A stretch of 64,000 bases of DNA, taken from Terrimesophilobacter mesophilus. Its GTDB lineage: Bacteria > Actinomycetota > Actinomycetes > Actinomycetales > Microbacteriaceae. The stretch's first letter is position 1; the number at the start of each line of letters is the position of its first letter. This document shows positions 34,761-42,899 of this stretch, piece after piece. Position numbers and translations under genes: made by a program. The DNA is taken from NCBI RefSeq assembly GCF_014200375.1, contig NZ_JACHBP010000001.1, forward strand, positions 2,046,001 through 2,110,000. Reading direction: 5' to 3'. The notes below the pieces were generated by a model that did no database searches, was not told where the DNA came from, and worked only from the letters and a program-made list of their open reading frames with translations.

Positions 34761-35675
34761 ATGTCTCACTCCCCGTTCATCGTCTCCACCGAGGTCGCCG
34801 ACGCGCTCGCCGCCGGCCGCCCGGTCGTCGCGCTCGAGTCCACGATCTTCACCCACGGCCTTCCTCGCCCGCGCAACCTCGAGGTCGCACGCGAGGCGGA
34901 GGCGAGCCTGCGCGCATCCGGCGTCACGCCCGCCACGATCGGCGTCGTCGACGGCGTGCCGACGATCGGGATGTCCGATGCCGAGATCGAGCGCCTCTCC
35001 CTCGACGACACGGTCGTCAAGGTGAGCCTGCGCGACCTGCCCATCGCTGCCGCGAAGAAGCTGAACGGCGGCACGACGGTCGCCGCCACCGCGTACCTCG
35101 CCCACCTCGCCGGAGTGAAGGTCTTCTCGACCGGCGGGCTCGGCGGTGTGCACCGTGGTGCGGAGACCACCTTCGACGAGTCATCCGACCTCGGCACTCT
35201 CGCGAACGTGCCGCTCGTCGTCGTGAGCGCCGGCGTCAAGTCGATCCTCGACATCCCGCTGACCCTCGAGCGCCTCGAGACGCTCAACGTGCCGGTCGTC
35301 GGCTACCGCACGACCGACTACCCCGGCTTCTACGTCTCCGACTCCGGCTACGACATCGAGTACTCGGTCGACAGCCCCGAGGAGATCGCCGCGATCGCGA
35401 AGAACCGCGACGCGATCGGCCTCAAGTCGACCCTTCTCGTCGCGAACCCGGTCGCTGAGGACAAGCAGCTTCCACCCGAGGTGCACGTTGCGGTGCTCGC
35501 CGAGGCCATCGAGGCCTCGCACACCGCCGGAATCTCCGGCAACGAGACGACCCCGTTCCTGCTCGACTACATTCAGCGCGCCACCAAGGGCGCGAGCCTC
35601 GATGTCAACGTCGAGGTGTATCGCGGCAACGTCGCGCTCGGCGGACTCATCGCCGCCGCGATGCAGAAGGCCTGA
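34761..35675 (+). CDS. psuG: Pseudouridine-5'-phosphate glycosidase
   Basis: A 304-residue PsuG, cleaving the C-glycosidic bond of pseudouridine monophosphate to uracil and ribose-5-phosphate. It has ALESTIFTHGLPRPRN, the ATAYLAHLAGVKVFSTGGLGGVHR core, and the catalytic D143/K160 pair spaced as D149/K166 in the E. coli enzyme. The kinase PsuK that makes its substrate is not next to it, which is unusual. It is controlled by the divergent LysR. Confidence 0.95.
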   Translation: MSHSPFIVSTEVADALAAGRPVVALESTIFTHGLPRPRNLEVAREAEASLRASGVTPATIGVVDGVPTIGMSDAEIERLSLDDTVVKVSLRDLPIAAAKKLNGGTTVAATAYLAHLAGVKVFSTGGLGGVHRGAETTFDESSDLGTLANVPLVVVSAGVKSILDIPLTLERLETLNVPVVGYRTTDYPGFYVSDSGYDIEYSVDSPEEIAAIAKNRDAIGLKSTLLVANPVAEDKQLPPEVHVAVLAEAIEASHTAGISGNETTPFLLDYIQRATKGASLDVNVEVYRGNVALGGLIAAAMQKA

Positions 35676-35731
35676 GCATTCGGGTTGCTGACGGCAAGGG
35701 CCACGGCGGGTAGCGGATACGCTTAACCCCC

Positions 35732-36808
35732 GTGGCCCTTACTATCGCGATCGTCGGACTGCCGAACGTCGGCAAGTCGACCCTGTTCAACGCCCTCACC
35801 CGCAACCAGGTGCTCGCGGCGAACTACCCGTTCGCGACGATCGAGCCGAACATCGGCGTTGTGAACCTCCCGGATGCGCGGCTGCAGGTGCTCTCCGACA
35901 TCTTCGGCAGTGAGCGAATCCTGCCCGCCCCGGTCTCCTTCGTCGACATCGCCGGCATCGTCAAGGGTGCGAGCGAGGGGGAGGGGCTCGGCAACAAGTT
36001 TCTGGCCAACATCCGTGAGGCGGATGCGATCGCCGTCGTCTCGCGCGGTTTCGCCGACCCGGATGTCGTGCACGTCGATGGGCGGGTGGATGCGGCATCC
36101 GATTTGGAGACGATCCACACCGAGCTCGTGCTCGCGGACCTGCAGACGCTCGAGAAGGCGATCGAGCGATACGAGAAGGAAGTGAAGACGCGGCGCACCG
36201 AACCGGTCGTGCTCGAGGCGGCGAAGTCCGCGGCGGAGTGGCTGAACGGCGGCAAGCCGTTGTCGGCTCACGTCAAGCTCGACCTCGAGCCGATCCGTGA
36301 ACTCGGGCTGCTCACCGCGAAGCCGTTCATCTACGTGTTCAACGTGGATGAGGGCATCCTCGGCGACGCGACGGCGCTCGACGGCCTCGCGGCGCTCGTC
36401 GCGCCGGCGAAGGCCGTCTTCCTCGATGCGAAGCTCGAGAGCGAACTCATCGATCTCGATCCGGATGACGCCGCCGAGCTTCTCGCGTCCACCGGCCAGT
36501 CGGAGAGCGGCCTCGACCAGCTCGCGCGCATCGGCTTCGACACGCTCGGCCTGCAGACCTACCTCACGGCGGGCCCGAAGGAGACGCGCGCCTGGACGAT
36601 CCACAAGGGTTGGAAGGCCCCGCAGGCCGCTGGAGTCATCCACACCGACTTCGAGAAGGGCTTCATCAAGGCCGAGGTCATCTCCTTCGACGATCTCGTG
36701 GCAACCGGTTCGGTGCACGAAGCCCGTGCGAAGGGCAAGGCCCGCATGGAGGGCAAGGACTACGTCATGCAGGACGGCGACGTGGTGGAGTTCCGCTTCA
36801 ACGTGTAG
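35732..36808 (+). CDS. ychF: Redox-regulated ATPase YchF (OLA1-type)
   Basis: A 358-residue OBG-family P-loop ATPase. G1 is GLPNVGKSTLFNAL, G3 is FVDIAGIVKGAS with EGEGLGNKFLANIREADAI, G4 is NVDE (altered from NKxD, the cause of ATP preference), and the C-terminal TGS domain contains the HEARAKGKARMEGKDYVMQDGDVVEFRFNV end. It binds ribosomes and modulates stress responses. GTG 35732 is the start. Confidence 0.97.
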   Translation: MALTIAIVGLPNVGKSTLFNALTRNQVLAANYPFATIEPNIGVVNLPDARLQVLSDIFGSERILPAPVSFVDIAGIVKGASEGEGLGNKFLANIREADAIAVVSRGFADPDVVHVDGRVDAASDLETIHTELVLADLQTLEKAIERYEKEVKTRRTEPVVLEAAKSAAEWLNGGKPLSAHVKLDLEPIRELGLLTAKPFIYVFNVDEGILGDATALDGLAALVAPAKAVFLDAKLESELIDLDPDDAAELLASTGQSESGLDQLARIGFDTLGLQTYLTAGPKETRAWTIHKGWKAPQAAGVIHTDFEKGFIKAEVISFDDLVATGSVHEARAKGKARMEGKDYVMQDGDVVEFRFNV

Positions 36809-36889
36809 AGCCGATGGAGGCGCGGACGAACTCGAGCTCGTCGACATCTGCTGAGATCGTGCGCCCACCACCCGATGGCGTCGATCGGC

Positions 36890-37237
36890 CTAGTCGGCCG
36901 TGCTTTGATCGATGATGTAGGTGATGTTGCCGGACGGGTCGGTCACACTCGCCCACCAGCCTCCAGGAATCTCCGACGGTTCTTTCGCGACCGACAAACG
37001 TTCGCGCCGCTCGTCGATCCACCGGGGGACGTCATCCACGGTGAGTATCGGCCCCGATTTCTCGCTGCCTGTTGTGGAAACGTCCAGCATGACGCTCACC
37101 TCGCCGTCCGATGGTCCGATGGCGGCGGTGCTGTCACCTTCGCGCCAGAGTTCGGTCCAGCCCAACGCATCGCGGTAGTAAGCGAGCGCTTGCTGAAGGT
37201 CGTTGACCGGCAGGTACACCATCTCGATTTTCTCCAT
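36890..37237 (-). CDS. VOC superfamily protein
   Basis: A 115-residue VOC-fold protein (MEKIEMVYLPVNDLQQALAYYRDALGWTE, then VDDVPRWIDERRE and GGWWASVTDPSGNITYIID). It is divergent from a TetR-family gene with only 52 bp between starts, containing two inverted repeats, so the regulator probably controls it. A detoxification or resistance role is inferred from the pairing. Confidence 0.82.
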   Translation of the reverse strand: MEKIEMVYLPVNDLQQALAYYRDALGWTELWREGDSTAAIGPSDGEVSVMLDVSTTGSEKSGPILTVDDVPRWIDERRERLSVAKEPSEIPGGWWASVTDPSGNITYIIDQSTAD

Positions 37238-37244
37238 ATCCAGA

Positions 37245-37286
37245 GCGTAATCTGGTTACGATATTCCGTCAACGTGATATGTTGAC
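37245..37286. promoter_or_regulatory. Two inverted repeats between VOC and TetR genes
   Basis: CGTAA-5-TTACG (37245-37259) and GTCAAC-7-GTTGAC (37268-37286) are perfect inverted repeats whose centres are 25 bp apart. They fill the 52-bp divergent intergenic region and are the obvious operator candidates for the TetR product at 37290. The second abuts its GTG. Confidence 0.55.
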
Positions 37287-37289
37287 CGT

Positions 37290-37808
37290 GTGCCGGACTG
37301 GATCCCCCGTCGATCGTCAGCCAAGGGCCGACTCGCCCTGGCTGCACTCGAGGTGTTCGGAACGACACCCTTCGACGTGGTGTCGGTGTCGACCCTCGCA
37401 CGAGCGGCCGACGTGACGACCGGAGCGCTGTATCACCACTTCGGAAGCAAGGTCGGTCTCTACGACGCGGTTCGTGGTGACGTGGAACGGCGCGTCCTGG
37501 ATCGGATTGAAGGGGCATTCGCCGCTCGGCCCGACGACGAACCCGCCGCCGCTGCCCTCGCCGCACTGAAGGTCGCGTTCGACTACCTCACCGATCAGGG
37601 CTACACCCGGCTCGTGGGCGCCGACCACCCCGATCGGCGCGTCGATCCGATCGTCGAGTACCTCTCCGGTGTCGTCGACCGCGATCACGTGCCGCTTGCC
37701 CGTCTGTTGTGTGCCGCGTGGCGTGAGGCTCTGCTCAGTGTGAGTGACGGCGTTTCCTCAGCTGATGCCCGAACTGCGCTCGACGCACTTCACGTTCGAG
37801 TGCAGTGA
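37290..37808 (+). CDS. TetR family transcriptional regulator (short)
   Basis: A 172-residue TetR protein, shorter than usual. The DNA-binding domain is residues 8-55 (ALAALEVFGTTPFDVVSVST, then LARAADVTTGALYHHFGSK). The ligand domain appears compact. It starts with GTG 37290, directly after the GTCAAC palindrome, and is divergent from the VOC gene. Autorepression and control of the VOC gene are likely. Confidence 0.85.
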   Translation: MPDWIPRRSSAKGRLALAALEVFGTTPFDVVSVSTLARAADVTTGALYHHFGSKVGLYDAVRGDVERRVLDRIEGAFAARPDDEPAAAALAALKVAFDYLTDQGYTRLVGADHPDRRVDPIVEYLSGVVDRDHVPLARLLCAAWREALLSVSDGVSSADARTALDALHVRVQ

Positions 37809-37930
37809 GGCGCTTCGGGTGAAAGCGGTGACCCCGCAGGGTCGAGCGGGTACGCCGGAGACCGCCATGCCGGAGTTCAGCGGTGTTCCGTTCCAACGTC
37901 TGATCGGCAGTGGATCGAATGATCACTTCG

Positions 37931-37947
37931 TTACCATTTCTTGGTAA
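37931..37947 (+). promoter_or_regulatory. ParD operator
   Basis: TTACCA-5-TGGTAA is a perfect 6-bp inverted repeat, 9 bp before the antitoxin ATG at 37957. ParD dimers (ribbon-helix-helix) typically repress their own promoter at such sites. Confidence 0.6.
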
Positions 37948-37956
37948 TCTTGCGTC

Positions 37957-38190
37957 ATGGCCACGAACACATCGATCAGCCTCGACCAGCACTTCGCAAC
38001 GTTTCTGGCAGGTCAGGTCAGCGAGGGTCGGTACCGGTCTGCGAGTGAGGTCGTTCGCGCGGGCTTGCGTCTCCTGGAGGCGCAGGAGCTCCAGCTCGCG
38101 GCGTTGCGCGCGGCGCTCGTTGCCGGTGAAGCCAGTGGTGACGCGGAGGTCTTCGACTTCGACGCGTTCATCGCTGCGAAGAGCGCGTGA
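37957..38190 (+). CDS. parD: Type II antitoxin, ParD family
   Basis: A 77-residue ParD/CopG-like antitoxin: N-terminal ribbon-helix-helix (NTSISLDQHFATFLAGQVSEGRYRSASEVVRAGLRLLE) and an acidic C-terminal tail that wraps the toxin (DAEVFDFDAFIAAK). The stop overlaps the toxin start by 4 nt (38187-38190), the normal arrangement that keeps antitoxin in excess. Confidence 0.92.
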   Translation: MATNTSISLDQHFATFLAGQVSEGRYRSASEVVRAGLRLLEAQELQLAALRAALVAGEASGDAEVFDFDAFIAAKSA

Positions 38191-38477
38191 GCGAGTACCG
38201 GCTCACACCAGCGGCACAGCGTGACCTTGCGTCGATCTGGGACTTCACCGTGGAGCAATGGGGATTGCGACAGGCGGAGAAGTACATTCGTGAGATCCAG
38301 GCGGCGATCGAGCGGGTGGCAGCGGATCCTGAGCGTGGGCACGTTCGAGACGACATCCGCGAAGGCTACCGGAGCTACTCGATTGGGAGCCACGCCGTGT
38401 TCTACGTCTCGCATACGAACCGTGTCGACGTGATACGTGTGCTGCATCAGAGGATGGATCCACCGCGTCACGTGTGA
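38187..38477 (+). CDS. parE: Type II toxin, ParE/RelE superfamily
   Basis: A 96-residue ParE toxin: SEYRLTPAAQRDLASIWDFTVEQWG, the AEKYIREIQAAIERVAADPERG helices and the C-terminal VFYVSHTNRVDVIRVLHQRMDP strands. ParE toxins inhibit gyrase, and the antitoxin blocks them. It is intact and full length. The 239 bp after its stop (38478-38716) hold no gene that I can support. Confidence 0.92.
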   Translation: MSEYRLTPAAQRDLASIWDFTVEQWGLRQAEKYIREIQAAIERVAADPERGHVRDDIREGYRSYSIGSHAVFYVSHTNRVDVIRVLHQRMDPPRHV

Positions 38478-38716
38478 CGGGGTGCTCGGTCGCAACAATG
38501 CGGGTAACGTGGCCTGGTCGAGTCCCGGTCAGCGTCTGGCGCCAGTGACGAATCACGTCATATGACCTTGTTGTGATCAGATCGTTCACGCCACTCAAAG
38601 TTGCGTGAGGTTGCGGAGAAGGGAATGCTCCCCGGCTCTCATGATCAACCGCAGCGATCTCGGCGCGTGTCGTTATAGCGTGGCCTCGGGGCTGACGACG
38701 AGAAAGCTGACCGAAC

Positions 38717-39220
38717 ATGTCCATTCACATTCCCCCGCCGGTACTGGCCGCCGCCGCATTCGGCGTGCAGGTCGCGCTGACACGGAAGAGCACCGCGACG
38801 AGAGGCTTTCTGCTGGGGGCCACCGCCGTGGGCGCGGCCTCGGTCTGGCTCGGGCTGGGAGCGCTCGCCCGTTTCATCAAGCACGACACCACCTTCGACC
38901 CGGTCACTCCCGGCGCGACCTACCTCGTGACGTCCGGACCGAACCGCCTCACCCGCAACCCCATGTACCTCGGGTTGGCGGGGATGCTCACGTCCTTCGC
39001 TGTGTGGCGACGGTCGCCGAGAGCACTCATCCCCGTCGCCCTCTTCGTGGTCGCGATCAACCGGATGCAGATTCCCGGCGAAGAATCGGTGCTGCGGGAA
39101 CGCTTCGGAGACGAGTACGAGAGTTACGTCGCAACGACCCCGCGCTGGTTGTGGGTCGCTCCCGCCTGGCTGGCGCGTACGTCGTCACCATCGTCACGGT
39201 CGTCGTCACCGCAACCGTGA
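38717..39220 (+). CDS. Isoprenylcysteine carboxyl methyltransferase (ICMT/PEMT)-family protein
   Basis: A 167-residue integral-membrane methyltransferase-like protein. It has about four membrane helices and the SAM-binding family signature YLVTSGPNRLTRNPMYLGLAGML, with E-E/R-F..EYESY near the C-terminus (GEESVLRERFGDEYESYVATTPRWLW). The last ~12 residues are low-complexity Ser/Pro. The substrate, a thiol or lipid, is unknown. Confidence 0.82.
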   Translation: MSIHIPPPVLAAAAFGVQVALTRKSTATRGFLLGATAVGAASVWLGLGALARFIKHDTTFDPVTPGATYLVTSGPNRLTRNPMYLGLAGMLTSFAVWRRSPRALIPVALFVVAINRMQIPGEESVLRERFGDEYESYVATTPRWLWVAPAWLARTSSPSSRSSSPQP

Positions 39221-39351
39221 CGGACGTTCGCGCGCCCCTGCGACGACGGGCCGCCTCAGCCGGTCAGCATGACGCACGTTCTCCACAGGCGCCTCTCCTC
39301 CACAGATGGTGTTTTACCTGTCGATGCCGTCGCGCCCGCGCCCCAAGAGAC

Positions 39352-39383
39352 CGACAAGTGTAGCACGGGTGCTACACTTGTCG
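39352..39383 (+). promoter_or_regulatory. Phd-PIN operator, 14-bp perfect inverted repeat
   Basis: The left arm CGACAAGTGTAGCA (39352-39365) and right arm TGCTACACTTGTCG (39370-39383) are exact reverse complements around a CGGG centre. The repeat ends 2 bp before the antitoxin ATG. TACACT at 39373-39378 could be the -10 box, so the antitoxin or the complex would cover it. It is the longest perfect palindrome I found in the window. Confidence 0.75.
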
Positions 39384-39385
39384 TC

Positions 39386-39667
39386 ATGGGAATTGATGAA
39401 TCTCCTACGGAGAGCTTGTCGCAGCGAGAGTTGCGCAACGAGTCCGGTCGCGTGTTGCGGGAAGTGAGCGAGGGGCACTCATTCATCCTGACGAATCGGG
39501 GCGTGCCCGTGGGGCGGATCGTGCCACTTGACGCCCCGGCCTCCGCGCTGAATATCGCTCGCCCTGCTCGACGCGAGGGTGGCTGGGCGTCGTTGGGTAT
39601 CGATCGGAAGGCTGCCCAGCGGCGCCTCAGTGAGATCCTCGACGAGTTGCGTGAGGACAGACTGTGA
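39386..39667 (+). CDS. Type II antitoxin, Phd/YefM family
   Basis: A 93-residue Phd/YefM antitoxin. The N-terminal SQRELRNESGRVLREVSEGHSFILTNRGVPVGRIVPL is the Phd DNA-binding dimer fold. The C-terminal helix (ERRLSEIL-like RRLSEILDELRED) would inhibit the PIN toxin. ATG 39386 is used because longer starts would run through the palindrome at 39352-39383. It overlaps the toxin gene by 4 nt (GTGA). Confidence 0.92.
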   Translation: MGIDESPTESLSQRELRNESGRVLREVSEGHSFILTNRGVPVGRIVPLDAPASALNIARPARREGGWASLGIDRKAAQRRLSEILDELREDRL

Positions 39668-40080
39668 CCTCGGCACCGCTTGTATACGTGGACACCTCCG
39701 CGATGGGTGCGTTGCTCATCGACCAGCCGGAGAGCCAATCCCTCGAGGACTGGCTGGATCGGACATCCGCCATCCTGGTTTCCAGTGATCTGCTCGAAAC
39801 CGAGCTTCGCCGCCTCGCCGTGCGGGAGAACCTCGCACAATCCGATGTGACGCGCATCCTGGACGGCGTTGCGCTGGCCGCCCTCGACCGCGCCGTGTAC
39901 CGAAGCGCGGGCTTCATGCCCATGCAGCACTTGCGCACCCTCGACGCGCTGCACCTGGAGGCGGCCGTGCGGCTGGACGTCTCGGCCATCCTCACCTACG
40001 ATCGCAGGCTGGGCGACGCGGCCCGAACGCTCGGTGTTGAAGTGATCTCGCCGGGAAAGTCTGAGGCACCTCGATTCTGA
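39664..40080 (+). CDS. PIN-domain toxin, VapC-like
   Basis: A 138-residue PIN ribonuclease. Acidic active-site residues are in YVDTSAMGALL (Asp), SSDLLETELRR (Glu), RTLDALHLEAAVRL (Asp) and LTYDRRLGDAA (Asp). VapC-type toxins cleave specific tRNA or rRNA and stop translation. It starts at GTG 39664 inside the antitoxin stop. Pairing of a Phd-type antitoxin with a PIN toxin is common. Confidence 0.92.
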   Translation: MTSAPLVYVDTSAMGALLIDQPESQSLEDWLDRTSAILVSSDLLETELRRLAVRENLAQSDVTRILDGVALAALDRAVYRSAGFMPMQHLRTLDALHLEAAVRLDVSAILTYDRRLGDAARTLGVEVISPGKSEAPRF

Positions 40081-40127
40081 CGACCCTGAGGGTGCTTGCC
40101 CGGACGACTCTCGAATACGGTGGCCGT

Positions 40128-40196
40128 ATGGCGCGTGAACTCACCCCGCGGGAAGTGAGTGTGCTGCGGGCAATGACTCAGACGCTCGCGAGATAG
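40128..40196 (+). pseudogene. Remnant of a LuxR-type helix-turn-helix
   Basis: A 22-codon frame reads MARELTPREVSVLRAMTQTLAR then TAG. The stretch ELTPREVSVLRAMTQ matches the start of LuxR/GerE DNA-binding domains (LTPRExEVLRL), but the recognition helix is missing. The surrounding 40081-40315 holds no complete gene. I read it as a decayed regulator; chance similarity is possible because it is short. Confidence 0.35.
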
Positions 40197-40315
40197 ATGG
40201 CGTCGCTCTCTCAGAAGGTATGCGCGACACATTGCTACATAAGGCGTCCCGAACGCGAGCCTGGAGCATCTGTGGCTGCGGCACGTGTGGGCGGCGTCAG
40301 CAGCTGAGGGTTATG

Positions 40316-40900
40316 TCACCCCTCCGGTACCGTGCCCACCTGCTTCGCCGGCACTCCGACGACGATTGCGCTCGCCGGAACATCCTTGGTGACGACCGCC
40401 CCAGCACCAACCACCGCGCCGTCGCCGATGGTCACCCCGGGCAGCACCGTCACGTTCGATCCGAACCAGACGCCCCGGCCGATCACGACACGGGCAGGAT
40501 GCATGTCGGCCCGCCGACTCGGCAGCATGTCGTGGTTCAACGTCGTGATGACGGCGTTGTGGCCGATGAGAGAGCCATCGCCGATCTCGATGCCGCCCTG
40601 GTCCTGGAACCGGCATCCGCTGTTCACGAAGACGTTCGCGCCGAAGCGGATGTTCCTGCCGAAGTCGGCGGTGAACGGCGGGAAAAGCTGGAAGGACTCG
40701 GGAATCTCGCGCCCGGTCAACTCACTCATGAGGGCCCGCACCTCATCCGGAGAGTGATAGCGCCCGTTGAGTTCGGCGGTGATGCGCATTGACTCCTGGC
40801 TCGCCGCGTGCATGGCCTCGTGGTGCGGTGAACCACCAGGGATCGTCTCCCCGGCGTTCAGGGCAGTCAGGAGCGCATCAAGCCCAGGGATCTCGGCCAT
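40316..40900 (-). CDS. Maa-type sugar O-acetyltransferase
   Basis: A 194-residue hexapeptide-repeat acetyltransferase of the maltose/galactoside transacetylase family. The N-terminal Mac domain ([34 protein letters not shown]) precedes the left-handed beta-helix coils ([47 protein letters not shown]). It transfers acetyl from acetyl-CoA to a sugar hydroxyl. It lies 23 nt downstream of the TPR gene and may be co-transcribed with it. Confidence 0.9.
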   Translation of the reverse strand: MAEIPGLDALLTALNAGETIPGGSPHHEAMHAASQESMRITAELNGRYHSPDEVRALMSELTGREIPESFQLFPPFTADFGRNIRFGANVFVNSGCRFQDQGGIEIGDGSLIGHNAVITTLNHDMLPSRRADMHPARVVIGRGVWFGSNVTVLPGVTIGDGAVVGAGAVVTKDVPASAIVVGVPAKQVGTVPEG

Positions 40901-40923
40901 GCGCCCACAGTAGTCGGCTTACC

Positions 40924-41418
40924 TTAGTCCGCGCGCTCGGTGAGTTCGGCGGCATAGTTGCGCATCGAGCGCTGGTAGCGAGGCAGCGACTCGATCTGGG
41001 CTTCGATGGCGACCTGCAGGGCCTCATCCTTACGCCCGGCACTGTGCAGAGCCAGAGCCAACACGATGCGGGGTGCGGAGCCAGTCGTCTCATGAGTCGG
41101 AGCGGCTCGCAGGACGGCGATCGCCTCATCGAGGCGGCCGAGGTTGCGAAGTGTCGATCCGTACTGGACAGCGAGTTGGGCATGCCGGGCGTCGTCGAGG
41201 CCGAGCTCGAGAGCGCGCTCATACTCTGCGCCGGCCTCGGCCTCGAAGCCCATCGAGTCGTACATGCCGGCGAGTTCGAAAGCTGCCCGGCCATCGGCTG
41301 CTGGGCATGCTTCGGCCAATTCGCGCATGGCGGCGACACCGTCGTCGCGGTCAAACGAGTCGAAGCGCCCCCAAAGGTCGTCGACGGATGCTTCCCACTG
41401 CTCGATGGTGGAGCTCAT
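40924..41418 (-). CDS. Tetratricopeptide repeat protein
   Basis: A 164-residue all-helical protein with about three TPR units (AFELAGMYDSMGFEAEAGAEYERALELG; AQLAVQYGSTLRNLGRLDEAIAVLRAA; LALALHSAGRKDEALQVAIEAQ). It is probably a cytoplasmic scaffold, and no catalytic domain is seen. Similar small TPR proteins are widespread and of unknown role. It precedes the acetyltransferase on the same strand. Confidence 0.8.
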   Translation of the reverse strand: MSSTIEQWEASVDDLWGRFDSFDRDDGVAAMRELAEACPAADGRAAFELAGMYDSMGFEAEAGAEYERALELGLDDARHAQLAVQYGSTLRNLGRLDEAIAVLRAAPTHETTGSAPRIVLALALHSAGRKDEALQVAIEAQIESLPRYQRSMRNYAAELTERAD

Positions 41419-41519
41419 GAGCCAATCCTGTCATTCAGCATCGCGCGCAGCGTTACGCCGAGTTCCCTCGTGTGACGTAACGCTCGGCGGCAGATCGCGT
41501 CGGTCTATAGCGTCGCCCC

Positions 41520-42089
41520 ATGACACTCATCGACACCAAAACTGCCGACACCCAATTCACCGTCCCGTCCGTCGCCGACGAGGAGCGCGCCCAGCGCCTC
41601 GCCGACGCCGCCACCGCATGGGGTGAGCGCATCGCCGCCACGCCATCCAGTGCCCATCTCACCTATCGCGTCGACGGTGTCGGAGCCGGCTCAGTCGCCA
41701 CCGAGATCATCGCGGGCAGGCATCGCTTCCTCGTCGACGAACCCGACTCGCTCGCCGGAGACGACCTCGCGGCGAGCCCCGTCGAATACGCGCTCGGCGC
41801 GCTCATCTCCTGCCAGGTCGTCGTCTACCGGTTGTATGCGCAGGCGCTCGGCATCCGGGTCGACGACATCGACGCGAAGGCCGAGGGCGACCTGGATGCG
41901 CGGCGCCTGTTCGGCATCGACGAGTCGGTGCGCGCGGGCTTCGGCGCTGTGCGTTTGATCATCACGATCTCCGGCCCCGAGAGCCAGGAGCGCTATGACG
42001 AGCTGCGCGATGTCGTCGACGCGCACTGCCCCGTGCTGGACCTGTTCGCGAACCCGACTCCGGTGAGCGTGACGGTCACGAAGGCCTGA
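41520..42089 (+). CDS. OsmC family peroxiredoxin-like protein
   Basis: A 189-residue OsmC/Ohr-family protein. The two catalytic cysteines are in ALISCQVVVYR and DAHCPVLDLF. These proteins reduce organic hydroperoxides in the cytoplasm. ATG 41520 begins it. The N-terminal ~35 residues are longer than in minimal OsmC domains. There is no adjacent MarR-type OhrR. Confidence 0.88.
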   Translation: MTLIDTKTADTQFTVPSVADEERAQRLADAATAWGERIAATPSSAHLTYRVDGVGAGSVATEIIAGRHRFLVDEPDSLAGDDLAASPVEYALGALISCQVVVYRLYAQALGIRVDDIDAKAEGDLDARRLFGIDESVRAGFGAVRLIITISGPESQERYDELRDVVDAHCPVLDLFANPTPVSVTVTKA

Positions 42090-42141
42090 CGCGGCCGGCC
42101 TTTGCCGTACGGGTCGATCCGCACGGGGGTACCCTCTATCC

Positions 42142-42507
42142 ATGGCGAAGCCGCAGACGGTCGACGAGTACATCGACGGATTCCCTGCGCAGGTTCAGTC
42201 GCGGCTTCGGGAGTTGCGCGCGCTCAGCAGGGCGACCGCCCCGCTCGCCACCGAGGGACTCAAGTGGGGCAACCCGGCCTACTCCTCGGGGACGATCCTG
42301 TTCGTCTTCGCCGGGTATCGCAGTCACGCCAATTTCGCGTTCACCCCGACCACCGTAGAAGCTTTCGCCGACGAGTTGGCGGCCTTCACGACCGGAAAGG
42401 GCACGGTGCAGCTCCCGCACGACGAGCCGGTACCGAGCGACCTCATCTCCCGGATGATCGCTCACCGGCTCGACGAGTTCGAGAACCACCACGTGTTGTG
42501 GCGTTAG
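42142..42507 (+). CDS. DUF1801 (YdhG/iron-chaperone-like) protein
   Basis: A 121-residue full-length DUF1801 protein: TVDEYIDGFPAQVQSRLRELRAL, EGLKWGNPAYSS and a C-terminal TTVEAFADELAAF...HDEPVPSDLISRMIAHRLDEF. The fold resembles frataxin-like Fra/YdhG proteins, but binding activity here is unproven. It serves as the reference for the broken copy at 30391. Confidence 0.85.
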   Translation: MAKPQTVDEYIDGFPAQVQSRLRELRALSRATAPLATEGLKWGNPAYSSGTILFVFAGYRSHANFAFTPTTVEAFADELAAFTTGKGTVQLPHDEPVPSDLISRMIAHRLDEFENHHVLWR

Positions 42508-42549
42508 GGCCTGAGGCTGAGACCTGCCACATGGCCGGTCACCAGCGGC

Positions 42550-42837
42550 TCAGCCGCCCACGGACATCCGGATGTCGACGGCGTCGCCCACGTCGAGACC
42601 CTCGGCAGCGCGCAGGTCGGCTCGCAGCGGCACGATGTAGCCGCCATCCTTCGGGAACAGCGAGGTCGTCCGCGTGGTCGACCCGACCGTGAGGGTGACC
42701 GGGATCATTCCCCAGCCGTAGGTGACCTGGCTCGACACTGCGTGCAAGTCGGCAGCCACGTCCTCCGGAACCGTCACGAAGTGGAAGGGCGACGGCCCGC
42801 GCCAGTACCAGATCTCCCCGCTGAAACTCAGTTCCAC
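42550..42837 (-). CDS. DUF1905 protein
   Basis: A 95-residue beta-barrel DUF1905 domain (FSGEIWYWRGPSPFHFVTVPEDVAADLH, GWGMIPVTLTVGSTTRTTSLFPKDGGYIVPLRADLRAAEGLDVGD). DUF1905 often occurs fused to a YdeI-type (OmdA) domain; here it stands alone. Function is unknown. Confidence 0.85.
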   Translation of the reverse strand: MELSFSGEIWYWRGPSPFHFVTVPEDVAADLHAVSSQVTYGWGMIPVTLTVGSTTRTTSLFPKDGGYIVPLRADLRAAEGLDVGDAVDIRMSVGG

Positions 42838-42899
42838 CCGCCGCCGTCCTTCTCGAAGTCGGTACTCGACGTTACCGGAGGCTGGTCTAGCATGGGCGA

